Shown here piece after piece: positions 25,307-34,500 of a stretch of 53,123 nt of DNA (the stretch's first letter is position 1; each line of letters starts with the position of its first letter). The translations under genes were made by a program, and so were the position numbers. The DNA is taken from contig JALAHT010000006.1 of assembly GCA_025384855.1 (NCBI GenBank), forward strand, positions 1 through 53,123. The letters are read 5' to 3'. Origin of the DNA: Luteirhabdus salina. GTDB lineage: Bacteria > Bacteroidota > Bacteroidia > Flavobacteriales > Flavobacteriaceae. The notes under the pieces were generated by a model, which was not told where the DNA came from, searched no databases, and worked only from the letters and a program-made list of their open reading frames with translations.

Positions 25307-28300
25307 TTATTCATCTACCAATACCCATTCACCTTTATCTAAAAGGGGTAAGGCTTGTTTGTACTTCATCGATTTGTTTTCACCACTCATCACATTTTTG
25401 ATGGTTACCTTGTCGTTACGACCAATTTTCGGACGTTCGCGAACGATGGTTTCGGTAACCTCTTGTTGTCTTTGAGTGTTTCCAGCAGCACGGTTCTGTG
25501 CAGCTCGTTCGTCCATATTCGGGATTTCCTCTTTTTCTTCACTGAGTTTTTCCTTCGGACGTGTCTGCCGTGCCTCTCGAATCTGCTCTTGATTTTCCTG
25601 TGGAAGTTCACCTTTAAACAAGAATGAAATCACATCTTTATTCACCTTTTCGATCATTTCCTTGAACAATTCGAAAGCTTCAAATTTGTAAATCAGAAGC
25701 GGATCCTTTTGCTCGTGCACCGCAAGCTGAACGGATTGTTTCAATTCATCCATTTTGCGCAAGTGCGTTTTCCAAGCATCATCGATAATGGCCAGCGTGA
25801 TATTCTTTTCGAAATCCTGAACCAACTGCTTCCCTTCCGTTTCATACGCTTTCTCTAAGTCGGTTGAAACATTCAAGGTTTTCACACCATCGGTAAACGG
25901 CACCAAGATACGCTTGTACTTATCCTTATGGTTTTCATATACATTCTGAATAACCGGATAGGCCATTTCCGCATTACGAAGCATTTTTTCTTGATAATGC
26001 TTATACGCAGCTTTATAAATGGTGCCTGCAATTTTCTTAGCGTCCATTTTTTTGAACTCTTCTTCAGAAACAGGAGAGGACATAGAGAAATAGCGAATCA
26101 GTTCAAATTCAAAATTCTTATAGTCCTGTGCCAGTTTGTTGCTTTCGGCAACTACTTCAGAAGTATCATAAATCATATTAGCGATGTCTACACGTAGACG
26201 CTCTCCAAATAATGCATGGTAGCGGCGTTTATACACTACTTCACGCTGGGCGTTCATCACATCATCATATTCCAGCAATCGCTTACGGATTCCGAAGTTA
26301 TTTTCCTCTACTTTTTTCTGGGCGCGTTCAATCGACTTGGAAATCATGGAATGCTGAATCACTTCGCCTTCTTGAAGTCCCATACGGTCCATAAGCTTGG
26401 CAATTCGCTCACTTCCGAAGAGACGCATTAGATTGTCTTCCAAAGAAACGTAGAATTGCGAGCTACCCGGATCTCCCTGACGGCCGGAACGACCTCTTAG
26501 CTGACGGTCAACGCGACGCGAATCGTGGCGTTCGGTACCTATAATGGCTAAACCGCCTGCCTTTTTCACTTCGTCGCTTAACTTAATGTCGGTACCACGA
26601 CCTGCCATGTTAGTAGCGATGGTCACCATACCACTTTTACCAGCTTCGGCTACAATATCGGCCTCTTTTTTATGAAGCTTGGCGTTCAATACGTTGTGCG
26701 GAACGTTTCGAATGCTCAACATTCGGCTAAGCAATTCCGAAATTTCAACAGAGGTAGTACCAATAAGTACGGGTCGGCCGGCGGCTGAAAGTTCCGATAC
26801 CTCTTCAATTACTGCGTTATACTTTTCACGCTTCGTTTTATAGATCTTGTCTTCTTTGTCATGACGGGCAATCGGTTTGTTGGTTGGAATTTCAACCACA
26901 TCCAATTCGTAGATTTCCCAAAGTTCGCCCGCTTCTGTTACTGCAGTACCCGTCATACCCGAAAGTTTACGGTACATACGGAAGTAATTCTGAAGGGTAA
27001 TCGTTGCAAACGTTTGTGTGGCGGCTTCAATCTTTACATCCTCTTTCGCCTCGATTGCTTGGTGTAATCCATCGCTATAACGACGTCCGTCCATAATACG
27101 ACCCGTTTGTTCATCGACAATCATCACCTTGTTCTCCATCACCACATATTGGGTGTCTTTTTCAAACAGGGCATATGCCTTCAACAATTGGTTCATGGTG
27201 TGAATACGTTCACTTTTCACCCCAAACTCGCGGAATAATTCTTCTTTTTCCTCGGCTTCTTCTTCAGGCGTTAGGCCTTTTCCTTCAATCTTGGCGATTT
27301 CCATACCCATTTCTGGCATAACAAAGAAATCGGGATCGTTTTCACCTGAAAGATAATTTACCCCTTTATCGGTAAGTTCGATTTGATTGTTCTTCTCATC
27401 GATTACGAAATACAACTCGGCATCAACCTTCGGCATATCGCGGTTGTTGTCCTGCATGTACTGGTTTTCCGTTTTCTGAAGAATTTGTCGCACGCCTTCT
27501 TCCGATAGGAATTTAATCAATGCTTTGTTCTTCGGAAGTCCACGATATACGCGAAGCAGTTGGAAACCACCTTCTTTGGTATCGCCTTCACTGATCAGTT
27601 TTTTCGCTTCCGCTAAAACTCCTGTTAGATATTTTCGTTGCACGTTTACGATATCCTGAATACGAGGTTTCAACTCGTTAAATTCATGTCGATCGCCTTC
27701 TGGAACGGGTCCAGAGATAATCAATGGGGTTCGAGCATCATCGATCAAGACACTATCCACCTCATCCACGATAGCATAGTGGTGTGGACGTTGCACTAAG
27801 TCGTCTGGTTTATGCGACATATTATCACGCAGGTAGTCGAAACCGAACTCGTTGTTGGTTCCGTAGGTAATATCTGCATTATATGCTTTGCGACGAGAAT
27901 CGCTATTCGGGCGGTGGTGGTCGATACAATCGACACTCATACCATGGAATTCAAAAATCGGAGCCATCCAAGCGCTATCACGCTTTGCCAGGTAATCGTT
28001 AACCGTAACGAGGTGTACTCCATTTCCTGCAAGCGCGTTGAGGTAGACGGGAAGGGTTGCTACTAGCGTTTTACCTTCACCGGTTTGCATCTCCGCCACT
28101 TTTCCTTGATGAAGTGCGACCCCACCGATAAGCTGTACATCGTAATGCACCATATCCCAGGTTACTTCTTTACCTGCGGCATCCCAAGAGTTGCTCCAAA
28201 TTGCTTGTTCGCCATCTAGGGTAACATAGTCCTTAGTGCCAGAAAGTTCTCTGTCGAAAGCAGAGGCTGTAACCGTAAGCGTTTCGTTATCCTTAAATCG

Positions 28301-28663
28301 TTTTGCGGTTTCTTTTACAACGGCAAAGGCTTCGGGAAGAATTTCGTCAAGGGTTGTTTTTTCAATTTCGTATCGCTGATCTTTTAGGGCATCAATCTCG
28401 TTGTAGATATCTTCTTTTTTATCGATGTCCTCTTCAGCGTCGGCTTGTGCCTGTAGTTCGTCTATTTTGGATTGTACTTCTTTTTGATCCTCTTTTATTT
28501 TATTTCGAAAAGCATCCGACTTCGCGCGGAGTTCGTCTAAGGAGAGCGAAGCCATATCGGCTTCATATTTTTTTATCTCATCAACATAAGGTTGAATTTC
28601 ATTGATATCCTTTTTCGACTTGTCGCCTACGAATACTTTTAAGATGTTGTCTAAAATTCCCAT
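25307..28663 (-). CDS. secA: Preprotein translocase subunit SecA
   Basis: ATPase motor that drives Sec-dependent export through SecYEG. The 1118 residues are long for SecA, as is usual in Bacteroidota, owing to an insertion in the first nucleotide-binding domain (around EVQSKIDELQAQADAEED near the N-terminus and the VYRGLPKNKALIKFL region). Walker A is MQTGEGKTL, Walker B is DEVDSVLIDDARTP, and the second nucleotide-binding domain has TNMAGRGTDIKL and LRGRSGRQGDPG. The C-terminal zinc-binding SEC-C motif is absent and replaced by a tail ending in LDKGEWVLVDE, which I recall as usual for the phylum. Confidence 0.97.
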   Translation of the reverse strand: MGILDNILKVFVGDKSKKDINEIQPYVDEIKKYEADMASLSLDELRAKSDAFRNKIKEDQKEVQSKIDELQAQADAEEDIDKKEDIYNEIDALKDQRYEIEKTTLDEILPEAFAVVKETAKRFKDNETLTVTASAFDRELSGTKDYVTLDGEQAIWSNSWDAAGKEVTWDMVHYDVQLIGGVALHQGKVAEMQTGEGKTLVATLPVYLNALAGNGVHLVTVNDYLAKRDSAWMAPIFEFHGMSVDCIDHHRPNSDSRRKAYNADITYGTNNEFGFDYLRDNMSHKPDDLVQRPHHYAIVDEVDSVLIDDARTPLIISGPVPEGDRHEFNELKPRIQDIVNVQRKYLTGVLAEAKKLISEGDTKEGGFQLLRVYRGLPKNKALIKFLSEEGVRQILQKTENQYMQDNNRDMPKVDAELYFVIDEKNNQIELTDKGVNYLSGENDPDFFVMPEMGMEIAKIEGKGLTPEEEAEEKEELFREFGVKSERIHTMNQLLKAYALFEKDTQYVVMENKVMIVDEQTGRIMDGRRYSDGLHQAIEAKEDVKIEAATQTFATITLQNYFRMYRKLSGMTGTAVTEAGELWEIYELDVVEIPTNKPIARHDKEDKIYKTKREKYNAVIEEVSELSAAGRPVLIGTTSVEISELLSRMLSIRNVPHNVLNAKLHKKEADIVAEAGKSGMVTIATNMAGRGTDIKLSDEVKKAGGLAIIGTERHDSRRVDRQLRGRSGRQGDPGSSQFYVSLEDNLMRLFGSERIAKLMDRMGLQEGEVIQHSMISKSIERAQKKVEENNFGIRKRLLEYDDVMNAQREVVYKRRYHALFGERLRVDIANMIYDTSEVVAESNKLAQDYKNFEFELIRYFSMSSPVSEEEFKKMDAKKIAGTIYKAAYKHYQEKMLRNAEMAYPVIQNVYENHKDKYKRILVPFTDGVKTLNVSTDLEKAYETEGKQLVQDFEKNITLAIIDDAWKTHLRKMDELKQSVQLAVHEQKDPLLIYKFEAFELFKEMIEKVNKDVISFLFKGELPQENQEQIREARQTRPKEKLSEEKEEIPNMDERAAQNRAAGNTQRQQEVTETIVRERPKIGRNDKVTIKNVMSGENKSMKYKQALPLLDKGEWVLVDE

Positions 28664-28828
28664 CGGTAATATTTATCGGTACTTTCGAAGTACCATTCGT
28701 CTCAGTTAGGTTGCGGTTAGCGCTGGGTTGGTATGCCTTACAAAAAAAGTGTAAAAATACCAGTTTCCCAAAGCCAATCGCAACTTTTATATGTTGTTTG
28801 TCTTCCTAGGAAAACGCTTGGTTTCTGC

Positions 28829-28857
28829 ACAAAAAAAAGCCTCGTTTGGCGAGACTT
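28829..28857 (-). terminator. Terminator of the DUF2795 gene
   Basis: GTCTCG/CGAGGC stem (one wobble pair) with eight T on the minus strand, about 35 bases past the stop at 28894. Confidence 0.75.
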
Positions 28858-28893
28858 TTTAGCTATTGGTTACATGTTAGATAACACGTGGAG

Positions 28894-29115
28894 TTAATAT
28901 TCATCTTCATTCCACAGATAATCCTCATCCGTGGGGTAGTCTGGCCAAATTTCCTCAATTGAATCATAAGAATCCCCTTCATCCTCAATCGCTTGAAGGT
29001 TTTCCACAACCTCTAATGGTGCTCCCGTTCTAATGGCATAGTCGATGAGCTCGTCTTTGGTCGCCGGCCATGGTGCATCACTTAAATACGATGCTAGTTC
29101 TAAGGTCCAGTACAT
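28894..29115 (-). CDS. DUF2795 domain protein
   Basis: A 73-residue acidic soluble protein. The N-terminal half has the DUF2795 pattern LASYLSDAPWPATKDELIDYA, then a short helix with GAPLEVVENLQAIED. The last 25 residues are strongly acidic and aromatic (DEDYLWNEDEY). Small DUF2795 proteins are frequent and of unknown function. It is monocistronic: a terminator lies downstream and 123 bases separate it from the adenosyltransferase gene. Confidence 0.8.
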   Translation of the reverse strand: MYWTLELASYLSDAPWPATKDELIDYAIRTGAPLEVVENLQAIEDEGDSYDSIEEIWPDYPTDEDYLWNEDEY

Positions 29116-29238
29116 AGTAAATCAGGGTTTTAAATTTCTGCAAAAATAAATTTTTAGCTGTAAAAGTCAAGAAAAATCGTATTTATTTCTGCATGATTTT
29201 AAAGAACGTGGTCAAAAAGCTAAAAATCAACTCTTTAA

Positions 29239-29817
29239 TCAGGCGTTCGATTTCTTTGGAATCCATTTGATCTCTTCCGCCTGCAGCTCTTGGGTCAATT
29301 TCCGTGCCAGCACAAATAGATAGTCAGATAGTCGGTTTAGATACTTTAAAACCAATTCGTCGATAGGTTCTTCATGGTGAAGTAGTGTTGCCAAACGTTC
29401 AGCGCGACGGCAGACACAGCGTGCAATGTGACAATATGACACTGTTGGATGACCACCCGGAAGCACAAAGTGGGTCATTTGTGGTAGTTCTTCATCCATA
29501 GCGTCCATCTGTTTCTCTAAAAAAGTGATGTCTTCTTCTGAAATACGCTGAATATCCAAACGATCTTTCCCGCTTTTCAATTCCTCCTTCTCTGGGTCGG
29601 TGGCCAAAATGGCTCCAAGCACAAAGAGCTTGTCTTGTATTTCTATAAGATTTTTTTTGTGTACTTCGGAAATGTCCTGATCTCGGATAAGTCCTAGGTT
29701 CGAATTGAGTTCATCTACGGTTCCATAGCTATCAATTCTGATGTGGTATTTCGGCACCCGTGTTCCCCCGAAGAGTGCCGTAGTTCCCTTATCGCCCGTT
29801 TTGGTATATATTTTCAT
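29239..29817 (-). CDS. Cob(I)alamin adenosyltransferase (PduO type)
   Basis: Transfers adenosyl from ATP to cob(I)alamin to make adenosylcobalamin, the cofactor of methylmalonyl-CoA mutase. The 192 residues show the PduO N-terminal ATP-binding motif YTKTGDKGTTALFGG, the ESYGTVDELNS-like segment (DSYGTVDELNSNLG), and the helix HIARCVCRRAERL with its ATP-contacting arginines. The ATG at 29817 fits the family start MKIYTKTGD and the promoter box at 29835-29842. It works with MeaB, encoded at 18337-19419. Confidence 0.95.
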   Translation of the reverse strand: MKIYTKTGDKGTTALFGGTRVPKYHIRIDSYGTVDELNSNLGLIRDQDISEVHKKNLIEIQDKLFVLGAILATDPEKEELKSGKDRLDIQRISEEDITFLEKQMDAMDEELPQMTHFVLPGGHPTVSYCHIARCVCRRAERLATLLHHEEPIDELVLKYLNRLSDYLFVLARKLTQELQAEEIKWIPKKSNA

Positions 29818-29834
29818 AGCATAACTTTCTATCA

Positions 29835-29842
29835 CAAATATA
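29835..29842 (-). promoter_or_regulatory. Promoter -7 box of the adenosyltransferase gene
   Basis: TATATTTG on the minus strand, an exact match, 17 bases before the ATG. Confidence 0.6.
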
Positions 29843-29873
29843 CGGAGCCATAATGACAATCGGTGTAAAGTGA

Positions 29874-29881
29874 TACATTTG
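29874..29881 (+). promoter_or_regulatory. Promoter -7 box of the sulfotransferase gene
   Basis: TACATTTG, an exact TANNTTTG match, 18 bases before the ATG at 29900. It lies back to back with the adenosyltransferase promoter. Confidence 0.6.
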
Positions 29882-29899
29882 TCTGTGAATCGCCTTAAT

Positions 29900-30595
29900 A
29901 TGAAGTTTCCAGAATTCCATTCCAAAGAACAAAATAGTATGCGACCCTCGAGTGCTTGGTTAAAGGGATTGTGGCGACGAGTCATCTATAGTCGAAAACA
30001 AAAAGTTTTTGTAATCGGGTTTCATAAAACGGGCACCACGACCATGGGGAAGGCATTACTAATGTTGGGTTATACTGTTTGTGGAAGTTTGAAGGAAGGG
30101 TATGACTATTCAAAACATTCGAAGGAAATAAAGAAGGGATTAATGGAACATGCCGGTCCATTACTGAAGCGATATGATGCCTTTCAGGATACGCCTTGGT
30201 TTTTATTGTATGAAGAGCTTTATAAACTATATCCCAATGCCCATTTTATTCTGACCGTGCGTGAAACGGATGCTTGGTTGAAAAGTGTGCAAAAACATTT
30301 CGAAAAGGGAAAGTATCCTTATCATGATGTAGTGTATGAAAGTCATAATCCAATCGATTCACCAAAAATATATAGCAATCGTATTGAAGACCACAATAAT
30401 TCAGTGCGTAAATTTTTCTCGGAAAAAGGAAATTTTATAGAATTTTCGGTAAGGGAAGACGGTTGGAACGAATTGTGCGAATTTCTACAATGCCCCAAAC
30501 CTTTTTGGAAATTCCCTCATGCTAATAAATCCGGAGTAGTCCCAAAAGGTCTTCGGAAGCTAAAAACAGGTATTAAAAATATCTTCTATAATTGA
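29900..30595 (+). CDS. Sulfotransferase family protein
   Basis: A 231-residue P-loop sulfotransferase-like protein. The 5'-phosphosulfate-binding loop is GFHKTGTTTMG (about 40-50), and the second PAPS-binding region is HFILTVRETDAWLKSV (about 111-126). Such enzymes move sulfate from PAPS to hydroxyl or amine groups of sugars, lipids or proteins. The acceptor is unknown. The ATG at 29900 is preferred because the promoter box is at 29874-29881; a GTG at 29870 would be upstream of it. The gene ends immediately before the stop of the 55-residue protein on the other strand. Confidence 0.85.
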   Translation: MKFPEFHSKEQNSMRPSSAWLKGLWRRVIYSRKQKVFVIGFHKTGTTTMGKALLMLGYTVCGSLKEGYDYSKHSKEIKKGLMEHAGPLLKRYDAFQDTPWFLLYEELYKLYPNAHFILTVRETDAWLKSVQKHFEKGKYPYHDVVYESHNPIDSPKIYSNRIEDHNNSVRKFFSEKGNFIEFSVREDGWNELCEFLQCPKPFWKFPHANKSGVVPKGLRKLKTGIKNIFYN

Positions 30596-30763
30596 TCAGT
30601 CTTTCTGATCCTCGCTTTTCTTTTCGTAGTAATTCTTTCGGAAGCTACGACGTCGACGCTCACGATTTCGACGCGTATTGTTTTTGTTCCAAAGAAATAT
30701 GATAAGGAGGAGTAAAATTCCACCTACCGCCAAAACGATAGGATTGTTGAGCCATTGTTCCAT
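30596..30763 (-). CDS. Small basic single-pass membrane protein (55 residues)
   Basis: An ORF of 55 residues. The sequence starts MEQWLNNPIVLAVGGILLLL, has one membrane helix at about 9-25, and ends in a strongly basic tail with TRRNRERRRRSFRKN, then KKSEDQKD. The membrane span is preceded by few charges and followed by many arginines, so the tail should be in the cytoplasm. Its stop directly abuts the sulfotransferase stop. I do not recognise the family. Coding capacity is supported by the clear membrane helix, the positive-inside pattern and third-base codon use like that of neighbouring genes. Confidence 0.65.
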   Translation of the reverse strand: MEQWLNNPIVLAVGGILLLLIIFLWNKNNTRRNRERRRRSFRKNYYEKKSEDQKD

Positions 30764-30828
30764 AATAGGTGAAGATAGACAGCAGCGATTTAAATTGCAA
30801 GGAAATTAAATGGGAACTTGAAACTTAG

Positions 30829-30847
30829 AGTCATTAGTCATTAGTTG
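30829..30847. repeat. Short heptamer repeat, AGTCATT
   Basis: Two and a half tandem copies of AGTCATT, 26 bases from the heptamer array at 30873-30907. Confidence 0.6.
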
Positions 30848-30872
30848 TTTGCCTTGGGCTTCTATGCCTGAG

Positions 30873-30907
30873 GACTACCGACTACCGACTACTCGCTACT
30901 CGCTTCT
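30873..30907. repeat. Heptamer tandem repeat through the end of the ABC gene
   Basis: Five consecutive 7-base units (GACTACC, GACTACC, GACTACT, CGCTACT, CGCTTCT). The array covers the stop codon (30882-30884) and the last residues of the ABC ATPase gene. Confidence 0.75.
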
Positions 30908-31583
30908 TCTCATCGCTTTCCACAATTCCATCCCGTAAACGGATAACACGATGGGCATGCTCGGCGATATCCTCTTCGTGAGTAACTAGAATAACCGTAT
31001 TTCCCGCTGCGTGAATGGCATCAAAAAGATTCATGATCTCTATCGATGTTTTTGAATCTAAATTACCAGTAGGCTCATCGGCTAAAATAATAGAAGGTTT
31101 ATTTACCAAAGCGCGGCCTACAGCTACCCGCTGGCGTTGACCACCCGATAACTGATTGGGTTTATGGTCCATTCTATCCGCCAAGCCCACATCGGTCAAC
31201 ACCTCTGCCGCACGCTTTTCACGCTCGGTTTTGGAAGCCCCGGCATAAATCATGGGTAAGGCTACATTATCTAGCGCCGTGGTTCGTGGCAACAAGTTGA
31301 AGGTTTGAAATACGAAACCGATTTCCTTATTTCTAATGTCTGCAAGCTCGTCATCGGTTAGATTGCTAACATCCTGTCCGTTTAGTTCATAACTTCCAAA
31401 GGTTGGAGTATCCAAGCAGCCAAGGAGATTCATCAAGGTCGATTTTCCTGAACCGGAAGGTCCCATTAATGCGACATATTCACCTTTTTCTATATCGAGG
31501 TCGATGCCCTTCAGCACCTTTACCACTTCTTGTCCAAGCGGGAAGTCCCTTCTAATATCTCGAATTTTGATGACCAAGCTCAT
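30882..31583 (-). CDS. ABC transporter ATP-binding protein (MacB/LolD-like)
   Basis: A 233-residue ABC ATPase of the MacB/LolD/FtsE class. Walker A is GPSGSGKST at 41-49, the Q-loop is at about 93, the ABC signature is LSGGQ at 145-149, and Walker B is IILADE at 165-170 followed by PTGNLDS. This class drives permeases that extract lipoproteins or export peptides and drugs from the inner membrane. No permease gene is next to it, so its partner must be elsewhere. Its last residues (RVASSR) and stop are encoded inside a heptamer tandem repeat. Confidence 0.93.
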   Translation of the reverse strand: MSLVIKIRDIRRDFPLGQEVVKVLKGIDLDIEKGEYVALMGPSGSGKSTLMNLLGCLDTPTFGSYELNGQDVSNLTDDELADIRNKEIGFVFQTFNLLPRTTALDNVALPMIYAGASKTEREKRAAEVLTDVGLADRMDHKPNQLSGGQRQRVAVGRALVNKPSIILADEPTGNLDSKTSIEIMNLFDAIHAAGNTVILVTHEEDIAEHAHRVIRLRDGIVESDEKKRVASSR

Positions 31584-31634
31584 ATCAAATGATTGTTTTA
31601 AGGTTGTTGGCGAATGCTAGCCTTCAATGTGACG

Positions 31635-31642
31635 CAAAGGTA
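31635..31642 (-). promoter_or_regulatory. Promoter -7 box of the ABC ATPase gene
   Basis: TACCTTTG on the minus strand, 51 bases before the ATG, in the short gap before the methyltransferase stop. Confidence 0.5.
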
Positions 31643-31651
31643 CAATAGATG

Positions 31652-32425
31652 TTACAATCGGATGGTAAAATGTTGTTTTCGCTGCTCCTTTCTGAAAAAT
31701 ACAATACCCCATTGATAGGTGTCGATACTGACCGTAACCGACGGGTGCCCGATGATTTCCTTCCATGCTGCGGTCATTTCCCGGCTCCAATAAATATCGT
31801 CAAAAATGAATACCGAGTCATTATGCGTTTTATACACTAGCTCCTGAAAAATGCCTACTGTTTGGTCTTTATCATGACCACCATCGATGAAAGCAAAGTC
31901 TATGGTTTCTTCCGAATACTGTTGCAAAAATTCCTGAAAGGGTTGGTTGTGAATATTGATATTCTCAATGTCAAACTCCTTGAAATAGGAGGCAGCTGTT
32001 TTTGCGGTTTCGGGACAACCTTCTACTGTATCAATTGTTGCCTCTGGTGCTGCCAAGGCCATAGCAATGGTGCTTTTACCTAGTGAGGTCCCGAGTTCCA
32101 AAATTGTTGTTGGATGAAAGTAGGTTACCATTCTGTACAATAGTCGTTGCCGCTTTTTTGGAATACCCGCGCGTTTTGCAATCGCTTTTACCATTCGTTT
32201 GTTTGAAGTGAAAATTCGTGAACCTGCTCCAAAATCGGTCACTTCTAACAACGTTTTATCTTTTTTTAGCGCTTTTTTGTGTTGTCGCAGAATTCGGTAG
32301 TCCAATTTCTGCTGTCGGTCGTTAAAACATTCGGTTACTAGTTTATACACAAATGGAGAATGTACGCCATGCTTATTTTTTGCTTGGCGTAAAAACTTCA
32401 TATAAGAAAGTGCCTGATAGACCAT
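31652..32425 (-). CDS. Class I SAM-dependent methyltransferase
   Basis: A 257-residue cytoplasmic protein with a class I methyltransferase fold in the second half. Motif I is ILELGTSLGKST (108-119), the acidic residue at the end of strand 2 is E135 in DTVEG, and motif IV is FAFIDGGHD (about 178-185). This order resembles O-methyltransferases of the class that carry an IDGxH signature. The N-terminal 100 residues are basic and helical (KNKHGVHSPFVYKLV), a pattern common in Bacteroidota proteins annotated this way. The methyl acceptor is unknown. Confidence 0.85.
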   Translation of the reverse strand: MVYQALSYMKFLRQAKNKHGVHSPFVYKLVTECFNDRQQKLDYRILRQHKKALKKDKTLLEVTDFGAGSRIFTSNKRMVKAIAKRAGIPKKRQRLLYRMVTYFHPTTILELGTSLGKSTIAMALAAPEATIDTVEGCPETAKTAASYFKEFDIENINIHNQPFQEFLQQYSEETIDFAFIDGGHDKDQTVGIFQELVYKTHNDSVFIFDDIYWSREMTAAWKEIIGHPSVTVSIDTYQWGIVFFRKEQRKQHFTIRL

Positions 32426-32566
32426 TCGAAGCTACTGAATTTCGGTAAAAATAGACGATTTGAGAAGAATGGGTCACCATGTCATTAAATCTTTTTCGAT
32501 CCCTTCAAGTAGTTTCGAAAAGAATTTCAGTTATGCATACCTTTACGCTATTAGAAAAATACCGTT

Positions 32567-33715
32567 ATGAAAACAGATACTTTCGGTGCCAATACCATTT
32601 GTACCCATGTGGGAGAGGTAGTCGATGAACAATTTAAAGGGGCGGTTTCACCTATATTTCCATCCAGCTCATATGCTTATGAAAATGTTGATGTGAAGCG
32701 TTATCCTAGATATTTCAACACACCCAACCAAGAGGCGCTGTGTAAAAAAATAGCAGCGCTCGAGAAAACGGAGGAAGCGCTCATTTTTGGAAGTGGAATG
32801 GCAGCCATCAGTACCACGATGCTTGCCTTTCTTCATAAAGGAGATCACGTGGTGCTTCAGAAAACATTGTATGGAGGTACGTATAATTTCGTAGTTGAAG
32901 AGTTCGATAAATTTGGAATCGAATATAGTTTCACCGAGGGTTTCAGAAAAGAGGACTTTGAAGCAAAAATTCAACAGAATACTAAAGTGCTATTTGTTGA
33001 AACGCCCAGTAATCCGCTGATGCTTATCACCGATTTGAAGATGATTTCGGAATTGGCGAAGGAACATGAGCTTGTCAGTATGATCGATAACACTTTTGCA
33101 TCCCCTATAAATCAAACCCCAGCGGATTTTGGAATCGATATTATGTTACATAGCGCAACGAAATATATGGGAGGCCATAGCGATATTTGTGCGGGAGCGG
33201 TTGCTGCTTCCGAAGAACACATCAAAACGATTTGGAATGTCGCCAAGAATTTAGGTGGAAGCCTTAGCGATTATACCGTGTGGTTGCTCGAGCGAAGTAT
33301 GAAGACAATGAAGCTTAGGGTAAAGGCACAGAACCGAAATGCAAAGAAATTGGCAAAATGGCTTCGGCAACACCCAAAAGTGGACAAGGTATATTATCCC
33401 GGATTGAAGGATCATCCCGATTATGCTTTGGCAAAAGAGCAGATGAAGGGCTATTCAGGTATGCTTTCCTTTGAGTTGAAAGAAGGATTGAATGCGTCGA
33501 ATTTTATGAAATCGCTACATTTAATAAAGGAATCGATGAGCTTGGCAGGAGTGGAGAGTACCATTCTTTCACCCGCGAAGACTTCACATGCGTTGTTATC
33601 TGCTGAAGAGCGCAAACGACAAGGAATTTCTGAAGAATTGATGCGATTTTCGGTTGGAATTGAAGATAAAAAGGATTTGATTGCCGACTTGGAGCAAGCT
33701 TTGGATAAACTGTAA
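32567..33715 (+). CDS. Cys/Met metabolism PLP-dependent enzyme
   Basis: A 382-residue fold type I PLP enzyme of the gamma-family (cystathionine gamma-synthase, gamma-lyase, methionine gamma-lyase). The PLP lysine is K199 in SATKYMGGHSD. Other landmarks are FGSGMAAISTTMLAF (about 74-88), the RYFNTPN segment in place of the usual RYGNPT, and ETPSNP at about 145-150. I cannot decide between lyase and synthase. It lies 10 bases before bshB1, so the two may form an operon linking cysteine supply to bacillithiol synthesis. Confidence 0.9.
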   Translation: MKTDTFGANTICTHVGEVVDEQFKGAVSPIFPSSSYAYENVDVKRYPRYFNTPNQEALCKKIAALEKTEEALIFGSGMAAISTTMLAFLHKGDHVVLQKTLYGGTYNFVVEEFDKFGIEYSFTEGFRKEDFEAKIQQNTKVLFVETPSNPLMLITDLKMISELAKEHELVSMIDNTFASPINQTPADFGIDIMLHSATKYMGGHSDICAGAVAASEEHIKTIWNVAKNLGGSLSDYTVWLLERSMKTMKLRVKAQNRNAKKLAKWLRQHPKVDKVYYPGLKDHPDYALAKEQMKGYSGMLSFELKEGLNASNFMKSLHLIKESMSLAGVESTILSPAKTSHALLSAEERKRQGISEELMRFSVGIEDKKDLIADLEQALDKL

Positions 33716-33725
33716 AAGAAATTGT

Positions 33726-34442
33726 ATGAAACTAGATATTTTAGCCATTGGCGCCCATCCCGATGATGTTGAACTAAGTTGTTCGGCAACGATTGCAAAG
33801 GAAATCGATCGTGGCAAGAAAGTCGGTATTCTCGATTTAACGCGTGGTGAATTGGGAACGCGTGGTTCCGCAGAACTACGTGCAGAGGAAGCCGCCAAGG
33901 CAGCTGAAATTTTGGGGGTTTCTGTTCGTGAAAACATTGGCTTAGACGATGGATTCTTTCAAAATGATAAAGCATCGCAATTAAAGGTAATAGAAGTGTT
34001 ACGTTACTATCAGCCTGATATCGTATTATGCAATGCTGTCAAGGATCGGCATATCGATCATGGAAAGGGGAGCGATTTGGTCCATGACGCCTGTTTTTTA
34101 AGCGGATTACGTAAAATTGAAACGAAAAGGGATGGCAAACAGCAAGAGGCTTGGCGCCCTTCACATATTTATCATTATATTCAGTGGGTTGATTTACAAC
34201 CAGATTTGGTGGTTGACGTTACCGGTTATCTAGATAAGAAAGTCGCTTCGGTAATGGCATATAAAAGTCAGTTTTACGACAAGGACTCTAAAGAACCGAT
34301 GACGCCAATAGCCACTGCAAATTTTAAGGATAGTTTGACGTATCGTGCACAGAATTTGGGTCGATTGATAGGGGTAGACCACGGCGAAGGATATACCGTA
34401 GAGCGTTTGATAGCAGTAGACTCGTTATTCGATTTGATTTAA
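33726..34442 (+). CDS. bshB1: Bacillithiol biosynthesis deacetylase BshB1
   Basis: LmbE-family zinc deacetylase that removes acetyl from GlcNAc-malate in bacillithiol synthesis. The 238 residues show the zinc motif AHPDDVELSC (H11, D14), the LTRGELGTRGS segment typical of BshB1, and the third zinc histidine region DRHIDHGKGSDLVHDA. The ATG at 33726 gives the family N-terminus MKLDILAIGAHPDD, 10 bases after the upstream stop. Bacillithiol is the low-molecular-weight thiol of many Bacteroidota; bshA and bshC are not in the window. Confidence 0.95.
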   Translation: MKLDILAIGAHPDDVELSCSATIAKEIDRGKKVGILDLTRGELGTRGSAELRAEEAAKAAEILGVSVRENIGLDDGFFQNDKASQLKVIEVLRYYQPDIVLCNAVKDRHIDHGKGSDLVHDACFLSGLRKIETKRDGKQQEAWRPSHIYHYIQWVDLQPDLVVDVTGYLDKKVASVMAYKSQFYDKDSKEPMTPIATANFKDSLTYRAQNLGRLIGVDHGEGYTVERLIAVDSLFDLI

Positions 34443-34461
34443 AAAATCTGTGAATTTCATA

Positions 34462-34492
34462 TTGTGCATAGAATTTAAAAGCATTATATTTG
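34462..34492 (+). promoter_or_regulatory. Promoter of tRNA-His
   Basis: TTG (34462-34464), 20 bases, then TATATTTG (34485-34492), followed by GCACCCGC. The same TTTGCACCCGC string occurs in all three rRNA promoters near the right edge. Confidence 0.75.
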
Positions 34493-34500
34493 CACCCGCC

